In this document: one piece after another, positions 44,041 to 54,716 of the stretch | How positions within the stretch are numbered: position 1 is the stretch's first letter | Layout of the letters: each line of letters opens with the position of its first letter | Assembly: GCA_022570795.1 (NCBI GenBank) | Contig: JAKUDP010000013.1 | Span: 992,001-1,056,000, forward strand | Length of the DNA: 64,000 bases | Direction: 5' to 3' | Source of the DNA: Sphaerulina vaccinii | Lineage: Eukaryota > Ascomycota > Dothideomycetes > Mycosphaerellales > Mycosphaerellaceae | Translations under genes and position numbers: made by a program | Notes under the pieces: model-generated | Database searches by the model: none | The model's input: the letters and a program-made list of their open reading frames with translations, nothing else | Told to the model about the DNA's origin: nothing

Positions 44041-45309
44041 ATGGCCAATACCGAGAACTCGCATGGCGATAACAACCACAACACCGAGCACACGCAAGGC
44101 GATAGCTGGCGTCGTGAACTTCACACAGAAGACGGAAGTCAGTCACCTTCCAATATCATACCCAGTCTCGATGTTCCAATGCGCTCGTGCCCACTACGGC
44201 AACGAGGTCACAGAGAGCTACCCTTGAAAAAGAGACACTTGCTGACGTTTGACAATTCAGAACGGGCAGTTCAATTTGGTAGGTTGACCGTGCCCATGCG
44301 CCCGACTTACATGGAACACTTGCAGGCTCACGGCGGCAACGAGCACCAAGCGTTCTTGGCGTATGGGCGCCAGTTAGCGCGTAAGGGCGTGGGTCTACCG
44401 CCAGGCTCGCTCGCAGCCGAGCAGTACTCCGCTGCGAGAATCGCTGCTAATGCTGCATCGTCACCTCCTGTTCCTGCGCCTGCTCCTGCTTTCTCGGATC
44501 CGGAACGTGTCAAGCCGCCTGCGAAGAAGAGGAAGGCCCCTGTCGAAAGTACAGACGCGCCGGCAACGAAGAAGTCGAAGTCGAGCGGCAAGGTATGGAC
44601 AAAGGAGGAGACCAAGTTCGTGCTCGATCACAGAGTCGAAGGTACTGCTGACTTCGTGAGCTACGGAAAGATCTGCAAGGACCTAGCCCGCACTGAGCAA
44701 GCTTGTCGCTTGCGAGTGCTCACATTCTACAAGGCCACCAACGTGCTGGGAACTACGGCTCGCCAGGAGCAGGACACGTATGGTGCCAAGCTGAAGGACT
44801 GGGAGAAGAAGCTTGCTGGTGACTTTAGCAAGGCATGGGAAGCCGCTCAGAAGAAGTCAAAGCCCGAGTCTCGGACAACGAGGCGTGATAGCCATCAGCA
44901 GCATGACTCTGACACTCCTGTTGGCGGACACGGTAATGAGGAGCAGACCAGCTCATCACCTCTTCCGAGCCTTACTGGGCTCTCTCCAACCATGACAGAA
45001 GTTACAGAAGCCCGTCGCTCACAGGTTGCTCACTGGCGCCCCTTGGAGGGCTTTCGCAGCCAGGAGTCGTATGGGTCTATTCTACCAGATCATGAGTACT
45101 CGAAGAAGAGTCCACCTACGGAGAGCAATACCGCTGCAGCATCTCCCTCGATCAGCGACTCGGAGAACCACACATCTGCGGAGGTCAACGCCGCTGAAGC
45201 ACTGCTGTCGCTCAGTGACTCGGAGAACACGACATCCACAGAGGTCAACACTACTGCGTCAACTCCAGCCACCAGCAGTACAGAGGGGGATCAGGTGAAG
45301 GAGGCATAG
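44041..45309 (+). CDS. SANT/Myb-like domain protein C
   Basis: A 422-residue intronless protein. A disordered, basic Pro/Ala-rich region precedes PPAKKRKAP, a probable nuclear localisation signal, and a single SANT-like domain: GKVWTKEETKFVLDHRVEG, then FVSYGKICKDLARTEQACRL, in which three helices and the tryptophan/aromatic pattern are recognisable. The C-terminal 150 residues are Ser/Thr-rich and contain a duplicated ISDSENHTSAEVNAAEALL / LSDSENTTSTEVNTTAS block. Third Myb-like gene on the same strand in 8 kb. Likely nuclear; function unknown. Confidence 0.72.
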   Translation: MANTENSHGDNNHNTEHTQGDSWRRELHTEDGSQSPSNIIPSLDVPMRSCPLRQRGHRELPLKKRHLLTFDNSERAVQFGRLTVPMRPTYMEHLQAHGGNEHQAFLAYGRQLARKGVGLPPGSLAAEQYSAARIAANAASSPPVPAPAPAFSDPERVKPPAKKRKAPVESTDAPATKKSKSSGKVWTKEETKFVLDHRVEGTADFVSYGKICKDLARTEQACRLRVLTFYKATNVLGTTARQEQDTYGAKLKDWEKKLAGDFSKAWEAAQKKSKPESRTTRRDSHQQHDSDTPVGGHGNEEQTSSSPLPSLTGLSPTMTEVTEARRSQVAHWRPLEGFRSQESYGSILPDHEYSKKSPPTESNTAAASPSISDSENHTSAEVNAAEALLSLSDSENTTSTEVNTTASTPATSSTEGDQVKEA

Positions 45310-47626
45310 GCGATCTGGGAAGAAGAAGATTGATACGGCACCAGACAACCACCGATTCGCTAGGTATGGTATGATATGGCGTATTTGCTGCGTTTAAGAG
45401 TCGGACTTTCGTAAATGAAAAAGAGCCTCGTCATGGCAATAGAGTACCCTGCATGGGATGGAAGAAGTTGGGTTGTATTCGTGGACTACTCTGTGGTCTT
45501 GAATCAAGCTGCTTCAACCGCTGATTCTGCGCCGGGCGCAGTTTCACCCATGTACTCGGCCATCGCTGGAAATGGGGCTGTATTTGTCATCGTACTCTTT
45601 CTTATATTATGTTTTGCTGCGTTCAAAAGAGACGGACTTTCGTATAAAAAAGAGCCCCGTCATGGCAATGAAAAACCCTACCCGTGCAAGTGCAGGGGAT
45701 GGAAGAAGTTGGGTTGTATTCGTGGACCACTCTGTGGTCTTGAAGAAGCTACTTCAACCGCTAGGAAAAAGAAGAGAAATGAGGCTGCATTTGTATTTGT
45801 ATTCGTAGACTACTCCACTTTCGCGACACTTCCTGCTTTTCCTTTCCTTCTCAGTTGAATTGTTATTGTAGCTGACCTGCGGGAGACTGCTGCTTGTGCT
45901 GTTGATTGGAGTCTTACTGGTGCAAAAGAGACATGTGCGGCTTTTCTGCTGAGCGGAGTCTACTGTAGGTGCTTTGGAATGCTAGTTCAAATGTATGTAT
46001 ACATGTATTTGCACGATATGAAAGAGCTCAGATGCATGACGATCTCTTGATCTCCTAGATCCGCGTCGCAGTGTCGATGCTTTGCCACTCTTCTGATTGG
46101 ACGAAGACGTGTTGTCATCATGTTTGCTTCCCTTTTGCACTGGTCAACTTGTAGTCGTCCGATTGGGCCATTTTCAGCATCGGAATGAAGCTGCGGACTA
46201 GGAGGTGAAGCTTAGTTTGACGACGTGACGTCGAACTACGAGCCCGAGACGCTGGCTCAGGGTAAAGCACTGTCTCCCGCCTCACGTTAGAGTTACCAAT
46301 GGCCTATTCGAACCGAGTTCGCGATTGAATAGCTGTTCAGACTTGCCATTGCATCTCTTGTGTCTGTAGCAAGACGTCCGTGTTGTGCTTGCTGGTAGTT
46401 GTGGTAGGGCCGCTTATGCTGTCGACTTTCGCGATGTCGATGGAGTTGGTATGTCTTCGCAATGGCAGTCGTTGCATATGTTTTGCTGATCTTTCGAGGA
46501 CTTTGACACGTTTTTGTGATGTCAGAAAGGGAGGACTACCAGGCTCAGGGCAGAAGTATTGACTCCGTTCTCACGCTGCCTTTGCCGCTCCAATCACTGG
46601 GTGGCAAATAGCCTTCCGCTAGCTCTGTCGGAGGTGAAACTGCTGGCAGATTTATCATATTTTCCCTTGTGGTGATGTCGGCAGGATCAGAGTCACTGTG
46701 CTTGTAGAGCTCGCGGAGGCGATTGTCCTCATGTCTTTTTGCTTGATTTTGAGGTCATTTGCGTCTTGTATGATCGACGAGGGCTGTGCGTTGTCGACCT
46801 GATGGAGTACTGTAAGTTTTATAAAACTGGACTTTTATTGGGGACAAATCGAGGACAGAATGGTCGGTGACAGGTAGACAATTCTTGGTGCATCGTCGAA
46901 GAATGGTCACTTTGAGAAGCCGAGAACTTTTGTAGTGAAAATCGACTTCACCTTGAATGATCGAGAATTATAACGTAGGCGACATCCCGTTACTCTTGAA
47001 TTCCGACCAACCGCCAGTTCAACACGAAGTTCGAATTTATTCCCTGCACGCCCATGAAGTTTCTGCTTGTTCTTGCTACCTGCCAAGCGTTCTTAAAGGG
47101 CCACCGCACGCAGACAAAGTTCGAGATCCTTGAAGATCCGTTCCTGGAAGCTCGCGATCATGAGCCATGGGACTTCGATTTTGCGTCCTTGGTTTGCTTG
47201 AACTATCGCTTCTTGCTACCTGAAGAGTCGGAAAGCCACATGGTATCTCGGGTAAGGCTGACTGAGTTTGCTGTTACAACTGTAAGCAAGAACATCGAGT
47301 GGCGTGTCGAAGGATACGTATTGATTAGAAGGTAGTTTGGCTCTGGTGTCTGGTGTGGCGACGCCAAGAAGACATCGAGTAGCGTTGTCTTAGTTCCGAC
47401 CACCTACTTGCTTGACTTCGCCGGCGACACGTAGCTTCAAGGTGAGGCAGGCTATGCTCGATGTTGTCCTGAGGCTGAGAGTGAGCGACTCTAGGTTCGC
47501 TGTGAACTGCTGTCCTGATCGTACTGAGTCATCCTCCACCGTATGTCTCTCCCACCAAATACCTCTGCTATTCCACATTGACAACACCTTCAACACCTTC
47601 GACATCCCCAAACTTCATCCTCCAAT
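45310..47626. other. 2.3-kb intergenic region with a duplicated segment
   Basis: Carries the 45386-45795 duplication. A 93-codon frame from ATG 47054 starts MKFLLVLATCQAFLKGH and ends in a basic tail; it has no known domain and I leave it uncalled. Confidence 0.4.
45386..45795. repeat. Imperfect tandem duplication of about 200-230 bp
   Basis: The block TGCTGCGTT(T/C)AA...CGGACTTTCGTA...GTCATGGCAAT...GGATGGAAGAAGTTGGGTTG...CTCTGTGGTCTTGAA...CTTCAACCGCT occurs at about 45386-45590 and again at 45616-45795. Both copies keep the order of the matching blocks but differ by indels that change frame, so it is a DNA-level duplication in the 3' flank of the SANT gene, not a protein repeat. Confidence 0.8.
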
Positions 47627-47971
47627 ATGGCATCGAGAGCCCTAATCTTCGAAGCACTCGCGACTGTAGGCGTCTGCGCCTGCACCGCACTTGGACTCTT
47701 TGGAGGGCACACCATCGTACTTCGGCGCTTCGAGGAAGAAAATCGCCGCTCCCGATACGAAATGGGCGAAATGATTCTGAAGCAGCTTGCAGATATCGAA
47801 GCCGAAGCTCATGCTGCTGAAGAACGAATACGACATTGCAATCCTCTCTACTCCACCTCTTCTCCACCAAGATCAACACTCATCCGCCATCCAAAATGGC
47901 GTCCAAACTCACACCTGTCATCGGTGTCAGCAAACTCGCACTCAACTCCACGCTCCGATCGAGTTCGCTGA
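47627..47971 (+). CDS. Small single-TM hypothetical protein
   Basis: A 114-codon frame from ATG 47627. N-terminus MASRALIFEALATVGVCACT is one hydrophobic helix; then a charged coiled coil (RRFEEENRRSRYEMGEMILK and LADIEAEAHAAEERI) and a Ser/Pro-rich tail. No family recognised; the layout suggests a small single-pass mitochondrial or ER membrane protein. The tail after about residue 72 may not be coding, since an intron there is possible. A related, shorter frame starts at 48171. Confidence 0.45.
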   Translation: MASRALIFEALATVGVCACTALGLFGGHTIVLRRFEEENRRSRYEMGEMILKQLADIEAEAHAAEERIRHCNPLYSTSSPPRSTLIRHPKWRPNSHLSSVSANSHSTPRSDRVR

Positions 47972-48170
47972 ACATTAACTAGCGTTCTCTTTGATTTCGC
48001 CCTCGCTGGAGCAATGTCGAAGGCCACGTAGCTCGATTGTGGTCCTGAGGCTCATATACGCTGTCGACAGCTGTCCTTCTGTGGATTGAGGCATCCCAGC
48101 GTAGCATCCTGCCACAACGATATACTCCATCCTCCCCACCTGTCCCAACGACATAGATACCACCATCGAC

Positions 48171-48371
48171 ATGCCGTCACGAGCCATGATCATCTCCGCA
48201 GCCGTAATCGGAGCTGCCATCGGTGCCCACATTGGCAAGAAACTCGCACTCAAGTCCTGCGAGCAACGTTGACTCGACCTTGATACCATAGTTGGACAAT
48301 TCCTTCAAGAAAACAGAAAAGCTCAAGATCGTGCCGCTGAAGAGGCGCGACTTCATAAAGAGGCGTCCTGA
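48171..48371 (+). pseudogene. Small TM/coiled-coil ORF related to 47627, one in-frame TGA
   Basis: Frame of 67 codons with TGA at 48270-48272. It starts MPSRAMIISAAVIGAAIGAH, like the start of the 47627 protein (M-x-SRA-x-I then a hydrophobic helix), and after the stop continues VGQFLQENRKAQDRAAEEAR, again a charged helix like that of the 47627 protein. DNA near CATCGGTG...AAACTCGCACTCAA is shared with 47909-47945, supporting local duplication. If real the product is 33 residues, or more with readthrough. Confidence 0.35.
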
Positions 48372-49612
48372 TATCGATCCTTGTAATCGAGCCATCGCAC
48401 TCCATATCCATCATCGTGCCCCACTCTTTCGAATCGCTATCGTAAGTGGACTCCATCGAAAAAACACCGCCGTTATGAGCTGTGTGAACGTCTTCATACA
48501 AGAAGACAGCAGATATCGAGTCGTGCTGCTGAGAAAGCAGCAACAAAGTACAAGTGGCTGATGGTTGATCCTGTTGTAGGGCTCGGACAGCATGGATCAG
48601 CCTTCGTCCTGCCCAATACTGTAAATATCTCCTCTCCGAAGTTGGCCATGGCGAGCGTCTGTCAGAGAACAATCACCTCGTTTGCATCGTGAAGCCGACA
48701 CGTTGCAGAGATCAAAGCTCTCTGCTCGCTCTTCGCATCTTCTCATCTGGTCTTCTCGGTACCAAGAAGTCGTCCATCATCGCCATCAGAACTCGTCTCT
48801 TCGGAAACTTCTTCTCACTCGCTTATAAAATCTGCTCCTCAAGCTGGCTCTGCTTTCCACCGACGCTTCTCGACTTCCATCGCTAGTGTGGACCGAGCTA
48901 TCTTGGCTTGGCTGTCGTGTCGATGTAGAGAAGACATATTCATCAGGTGGAGGCAGAATTTCCTCACTGCTGAAATCTTCTGTGAATTTGCTAGGTCTGG
49001 ACATCGTGATGGTGGTGTTGGCTTGTAGCGTGTATTGGTTTGTCGGTATTATGTGATATTAACACTTCATGTATGTTGCATACAAATAGTAAGAGTAGTG
49101 GTCGCACTCACTGGAAGGGCTGCGTTCGAGATCTATATATAGGTAAAGAACTTGAAGAAATTGAGGACATATGCTTTACCAGTCATACAGTTCCAGATAT
49201 CGACATAAAGTCTGTAGGTTTGCGCAAAGCCAGAGCTCCTCTGATGTCAGGTAACGAAGGCATGAGCTTCGGAGTGCATGCCATGCAGTTGATCTATGGC
49301 CTGATCAGCATCACGAAGCAAGAACATATACTCACCTCACCTCCCCTATTGTCCTCCTGGGTACGTCGACTGATTTCATTCATCATCGATTTGTTCATTC
49401 TCATAGTAATACATCACAGCTTTCGCTGCCTACGAACATTCATGACTTTCGTGTACTACTCTCCCCTCATCATGCAAAGATCGCTCATTTCAAATCAGTC
49501 GTCGCTCGCATGCTCGTCGTCGTAATCGTGTCGCCTCCAGTAAATCGTGTATATCGTCAAAAGTCGTACCATGAAGAGAATCGTCGTCTCGGATCGTCCA
49601 TTCCCGTCCACC
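48372..49612. other. Intergenic; one weak minus-strand small ORF
   Basis: A 72-codon minus-strand frame from ATG 49004 to 48786 encodes a Ser-rich peptide ending in a basic RSRFYKRVRRSFRRDEF; it may be a small gene but has no recognised domain. Plus-strand frame 49040-49525 has no motif. Otherwise nothing recognised. Confidence 0.35.
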
Positions 49613-52600
49613 TCATCGACTCGTCCTCCTAACCCCATTCCCATCATGATAAACCCTCGTTCCAATACTTTCCCTCAACCTCTCCCTCCTCTCCTCCGCA
49701 GCCCTCTCATTCCGCCTATCCCTCTTAGCTTTCAATCGCGCACCGAAAGCGCTCAAACCCACATACTCCATTCTCCTACCACCTGAGAAAGGCACCTTGA
49801 AGATCCGCCTATTCCGATCCCGCATACCCCTTAGCATAGCCTCACTATGCCTTGTCCTCAGGTCCGGATCACTGCCATACAGCCGCAGAGATGGGTGAGA
49901 GGCATTCACACGTCTGTCGACGTGATGTCTCCTCGAGTTGCTTCCGTGTCTGTCGATGCCAAGTGAGTTGCCCATGAGAAATCCACCAGTCCCGCGAAAG
50001 CCGGGCATACGTTTCGACATGGCTCTTGGCAAGGTCCAGCCACTCCTGTTCCTTCGCTCTTCGTCAGTGATGTCGGAAGTATCGCCTCCAGGAGGAAGTC
50101 GCGTATCTTCATCGTCTTCATCAAGCTCGCTGTCGCTATCATAGTCGGCCCAGAAGTCCCTCGGCTGCCAAAAAGAACTCAGATGCCTAGGCCTCTGCGC
50201 TTCAGCCTGCGGTGTGCGGCGCGAAGGCGCAGAGCGACGATACGAGTTCTGGCGGCCGAACGGGACGGGTTGGTTGAGACTTTCGCTGAAGCGACGAAGA
50301 CGGTCTCTGAGGCTTAGATTGCGCTGAAGGTGGGTTCGCGGGTTCTCGGATCTGGGGTGCTCTTCTTCTGCTGAGGGCGCAGAGCCCAGCTGTCGTTCCA
50401 ATTCATCATTCGGCGTCGGGGGAATAAACTTAATAACAGGAGGTTCAGGAGCTTCTCGAGGATTCGTCAGTGGACTTTCGACGCTGTACAATGGCTTTCC
50501 AATCTCATCGGCTGGCGTAACAAAGGCCTTAAAGTTAGTACGTTTGATACCGGGAATAGGATTGCCTTCGAGATCAGAGTCGTCTTCGTCAATGGGAGTG
50601 TAGTCTGGTATGTGAACTTGTCTTGAAGAGTTCGTGGCAGTCTGTACGATCAGCAGACTCTTATTATTGTGTGGAAAGAAAGGAACACCTTTCGCCTCAC
50701 ACAACTCTGCTTCGGAAGCAGCTGTGCCAGACATTTGGCTCATTGGCGTGATGGTGGGATGCAGTGATCGATAGTCCACGCTCTTCCGGCGCGGTGAGTG
50801 CGCTGTCTTGAAGCTGACTTCAGAAGACTCTCGTCGATCTCGTCTCGAAATTCTTTCCGCTATGGAAAGTTGAGGACTTTGCTCGGATTCTTCTCTCGGA
50901 GACACCTGCAGGAGCTCTTCTGCAATGAGCTGTGGACTGCGTTCTGCCGGAGCAGCCTTAGACTCTAGCACTGGAACGTGGCCCAGACTCGTTCTCCGCA
51001 CCTCATTATTGCGATCCAGGCGGTGCTCAGCAGAAGATCTGCGCAATTTTGGCGATGATGGCCTTTCTTCTGCCACAGCAGCAAAACCATTAGTCGCCAT
51101 GCTAAGCGGTCTCGCAGAATCGCTGACAGAGCGTGGAGTATGATCAAGGCTGTGGTGTCGTAAAGACCGCCTCAACTTGTGAGGATTGCCGAGTGCGCTC
51201 GCTGGTGCAACTCTAGGCGAAGAGTCTCGAATGGCGCTGTACGAGAAGCGCTTCTCACCAGTGCGTGCAGAAGGCAGCGTCGGCTGTGCCTCCGCTCCTG
51301 CAGTGGCTGGTCGAGCACTTCCGACATCTAACACACTGTGCCTGGCACTCTCTGGACTCGCCTCACTGCCATTCCCAAGACTTCCAATTCGTCTCTTGTG
51401 CCTCAACTTGTGTACGCTGTCTGAGCTGCTGATCATGCTGATATCACCTCGTAGCGAGTCCCTCTTGGGTGTATGTCTCAACTTTGGCTTCTTCTCCTCT
51501 GGCACAACAACTCTCGCCTGAACACTTCCATCCGAGATCGCGCTATGCCTCTTGGCATTCTCTTCCTGAATCATTTTGTAGACTACATTGTTCTCCTCCA
51601 GACTCTTCTCCTTCTGTGCAGTGGAAGGTGGACTAGGAATCTCCTTCGTCGCTGGGGTAGTGGTTGGCGCAAAGTCCTGCAGTGGCTTGGTTGGTGTAAA
51701 CTCCTGCAATGGCTTGACCTCGTCCTCAGCAGGAGTGATAATCTGGCGTCCTTCAGGTGGAATCGGTGGAAGAGCTGTCAAAGGGGCAGGTTCTGGCTTG
51801 ATCACATCTTCGAGCCGCGCAAGGATGTCTTTTCCGGATTCCGCTTTAGAATGTCTCTTGATGTCAATTTCGGGAAGAATGTCTTCTACAGATTCCAAAA
51901 TTTCATTTTCCTTGCCGTCTTCTCCAGATTCTGGCGTATCCGGCGCACCGTTCTGGAAGACAGGGTCTGCATTCCTCAGAAATTCGGAATCCATCTCCCG
52001 AGCTGGCGGAGTCTTCGACATACGTTCGGGCTTCTTCCACTTCTTGATTGATCCAGCACTTCCATACAGGAGATAGCTATCAGGCCTCTTGATATCGTCG
52101 CCTGGCTGAAAAGGTCTGGCAAGTCGAGGTACTGCGACTGCTTGTCTCTGGCTGCTGCTCTTGTAAAGCGTGGGCGACACAGGAGCATCATCCTCCGTAC
52201 TCAGCTCGTCGCTAGCAGAGTATGTGACTAGCTTGTTATCCTTCTCGCCATCGCTGCCATCTGATTCGAGGTGGTAGTTCTTCACACGAGAGACTATATC
52301 TGAATCTGAGTCGGTACGCGCCACGCGGTCTTCGTCCTGTACAATGTCCAACACTTTATTCGACAAGCCCATTGCTCTGCCCGTCTCTATCCAGCTCTGT
52401 CGAGGAGTGTCGTCGATTCCAGAAGGCAGCAGACCATCCACCTCTGTACTGCTCATGTGCGGCGTTCTCCTTCCCTCAGTTGCGGTCTGAAAGGACTCCG
52501 CATACGAGCTCGCATAGTTCTGTAGAAGAGAAGGTCTTTGGAGAGTCTGCTCAGGATCGCGTTTACTCGGCGGCGAAGGGTCAGGCGTAGGCGGGCTATT

Positions 52601-52984
52601 GCTCAAATTCACAGGCGTACTCAAGCCAGACTTGTGCCTGTGCAGCTCTTGCCTGACACGGTCTGCGAAAGCGGGAGAAGGACTCAATCTCTGTTCTGCT
52701 GGTATCGATTCGGCGACTTCGCTATTCGTCATCGTTGGCGGCGTGGGCGGGAAATCGGAGTCTTGCCTTCCTAATCGCTTCGGAGGCGTCGTCGTCCTGC
52801 TATCGGCATCGCTCGTCGCAGAAGTATCAGATGGGATATCGACATCCACGAATGTGCCAGGTAGTGGAAGTCGAGAAACTTGAGTCGCATTCCGTTTCAA
52901 ACTGCCATTCGTCTTTCTTTCACTCCCCTCAACTGTAGCGAAGCCTGAGCTGAGTATACTGGACCCATCCGCGGAGGGATCCAT
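49613..52984 (-). CDS. Large disordered conserved fungal protein
   Basis: A 1,123-residue intronless protein from ATG 52984. Nearly all is Ser/Pro/Glu-rich and disordered. Short conserved islands stand out: LCEAKGVPFFPHNNKSLLIV with the nearby VHIPDYTPIDEDD, LSLRDRLRRFSESLNQPVP, and HLSSFWQPRDFWADYDSDSE; the basic C-terminus (RRIFKVPFSGGRRMEYVGLS and FGARLKAKRDRRNERAAEER) is also well ordered by composition. I recall this island pattern from an uncharacterised filamentous-ascomycete family but know no function. Its many SP/TP sites suggest phospho-regulation. It has a long, GTCGT-rich leader (53,000-53,600). Confidence 0.75.
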   Translation of the reverse strand: MDPSADGSSILSSGFATVEGSERKTNGSLKRNATQVSRLPLPGTFVDVDIPSDTSATSDADSRTTTPPKRLGRQDSDFPPTPPTMTNSEVAESIPAEQRLSPSPAFADRVRQELHRHKSGLSTPVNLSNSPPTPDPSPPSKRDPEQTLQRPSLLQNYASSYAESFQTATEGRRTPHMSSTEVDGLLPSGIDDTPRQSWIETGRAMGLSNKVLDIVQDEDRVARTDSDSDIVSRVKNYHLESDGSDGEKDNKLVTYSASDELSTEDDAPVSPTLYKSSSQRQAVAVPRLARPFQPGDDIKRPDSYLLYGSAGSIKKWKKPERMSKTPPAREMDSEFLRNADPVFQNGAPDTPESGEDGKENEILESVEDILPEIDIKRHSKAESGKDILARLEDVIKPEPAPLTALPPIPPEGRQIITPAEDEVKPLQEFTPTKPLQDFAPTTTPATKEIPSPPSTAQKEKSLEENNVVYKMIQEENAKRHSAISDGSVQARVVVPEEKKPKLRHTPKRDSLRGDISMISSSDSVHKLRHKRRIGSLGNGSEASPESARHSVLDVGSARPATAGAEAQPTLPSARTGEKRFSYSAIRDSSPRVAPASALGNPHKLRRSLRHHSLDHTPRSVSDSARPLSMATNGFAAVAEERPSSPKLRRSSAEHRLDRNNEVRRTSLGHVPVLESKAAPAERSPQLIAEELLQVSPREESEQSPQLSIAERISRRDRRESSEVSFKTAHSPRRKSVDYRSLHPTITPMSQMSGTAASEAELCEAKGVPFFPHNNKSLLIVQTATNSSRQVHIPDYTPIDEDDSDLEGNPIPGIKRTNFKAFVTPADEIGKPLYSVESPLTNPREAPEPPVIKFIPPTPNDELERQLGSAPSAEEEHPRSENPRTHLQRNLSLRDRLRRFSESLNQPVPFGRQNSYRRSAPSRRTPQAEAQRPRHLSSFWQPRDFWADYDSDSELDEDDEDTRLPPGGDTSDITDEERRNRSGWTLPRAMSKRMPGFRGTGGFLMGNSLGIDRHGSNSRRHHVDRRVNASHPSLRLYGSDPDLRTRHSEAMLRGMRDRNRRIFKVPFSGGRRMEYVGLSAFGARLKAKRDRRNERAAEERRERLRESIGTRVYHDGNGVRRTSR

Positions 52985-54716
52985 GTTCCTGCGTTGCTAT
53001 CGCTGATGGCCTACATAGAGTCGTATGGTCGCGTGAGTCCAGAGTAGATGTCGGAGGATATATTCAGTATTTCCAGTATAGATTGAAACTCCTGATATGT
53101 GGTTGTATTCAGGTAGTAGTCGTGAGTCGTGAATGCGAGAGTCTAATGTAGTGTTTCGTATATCGGTCGTTACGAGGTGATGGTCGTAGTCGTGTGTCTC
53201 GTTCGCAAGTCTGTACAAGTGCGATGTGTGATGTCGTTACAAATAGTCAGGTCGTCAAATAATGTCGTCGTAGAGGCGTTGATAGTCTGTCGCACAGATG
53301 ATGGGCCTGGGTCGTGGTCGTGGTCGAATGCGTCGTCGGCTGGCTGCTTTGGAAGAGAGGATTCTGTGCTGGGATCTGGGATGTTCTCTCTCTCTCTTTG
53401 CAGTCGACCCGTACTGCCGAACGGGGAATCGCAGTCGCGTGTGCTGTATGAAGTAGCGTGGAAATCGTGAGTCGTGTCGTTGTTGAATGTCTGTTGTCGC
53501 AATCGCGAACTGCTGCTCCTCGCTCGTCGTCGTGAGGCCGGAGGAAGGCGATCACTGCCACTTTCTGCCACCAGACTTGGCACAAGAACCAAATGACGCC
53601 GTTGGTTAGATTACAGTACCTCTCTTCTCCTATCTCTGTCCTCTTCACCTGTCTCTGTTATAAGAAGAACAGCAACAGTCCTCCCAACATGCAGCAGAAA
53701 AGGGAGACGGGAGATGAGAGATGAGGAGAACAGCATGGAAGTCGCATTGCGCAGAGCCGTATCCACGAACGACCATGCGACTGCATGCAGCTCCGTGGTC
53801 CGTACAACCAATCATCTGCTAACCAGCTGCGGGAATAGTTTCATTCGTGCATATTCGGTATTTCTGCTTCGGCGGACAAGCCGCATTTGAGATTGAGGAC
53901 ATGTTGTGCGACAAAATGTCGTCGTGGCCATCCCACGAGCTGGAGTGTCATCTCCAGAGGGAAGTCTTCTGGAAGGAAGAAAGAAGTTCATCGCGATTCT
54001 CATCCATGGCTGGCCAGGATTGCGTGAAGACATCGGAATGCAGGTGGGGGAAATAGGTGGGAAGGGTAGTGGCTGACTGCATGGGACGCGGAGGGGGCAT
54101 AGGTGGGAAGCATTTTAGATACGAGGTCGAGGAGCCGACGGCAGACTGCGATAGCACTTCGATGGCATTTTCAAGAGACCTGTTTGCCTCTCATGAGAAG
54201 AAAGCTGTAGCACGACTGTGGTGCTACAGACCACCGGTACCTGACGTGGCATGAGATATATGAAGTGTAACAATACTGTCCGAATCCCTTCATGCACGGC
54301 AGTGGAGAATGTGGCAGCCACTGACCAGTCCATCGGCGTCATTTGCATGACTTCAGCAAAAGAGAAGTGCCATAAGGAGAGCAAAACAATCGCCAATGAT
54401 AGACGACGAGGGGGTTACATAATGTCGCTACAGGACGATGTCGCCTGCGTGAACATCTCAATTGACCAATACTTGCATAGCAACAGCTATGCCGACGACT
54501 TACGGTGCTATCGCTAGACCACGGACGACTGTTGGGATCGCTGTTAAGAGTGGGTAATTATGTATGCTGCATCCCAGCGTCTGAATGATCGAGACTTGAG
54601 CAGTATGTCCAGCAAGACTTCTTCCAGGCTTGAGAAAATGATAATTTGAGAGGAGTCAAAGACGAATGGTTTTAGATTCTGGTATGTTTCACTGACTTAG
54701 CTCGAAACTATGCCTT
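52985..54716. other. 1.7-kb intergenic region
   Basis: Upstream of the large minus-strand gene and downstream (3') of the metallophosphoesterase. Frames on both strands are short. Contains a copy of the dispersed element at 54494-54537. No gene recognised. Confidence 0.4.
54494..54537. repeat. Dispersed element, copy 1
   Basis: About three quarters of 44 bases match 63808-63851, with the shared block CTAGACCACGGACGACT. On the minus strand it reads TGGTCTAGCG, similar to a pol III A box, but no cloverleaf can be folded around it by eye. Confidence 0.6.

Noticed and set aside
45415..45858. 147-codon ORF with a hydrophobic segment
   Set aside because: It crosses the duplicated block, whose two copies are read in different frames; no motif and no conserved frame, so it is probably chance.
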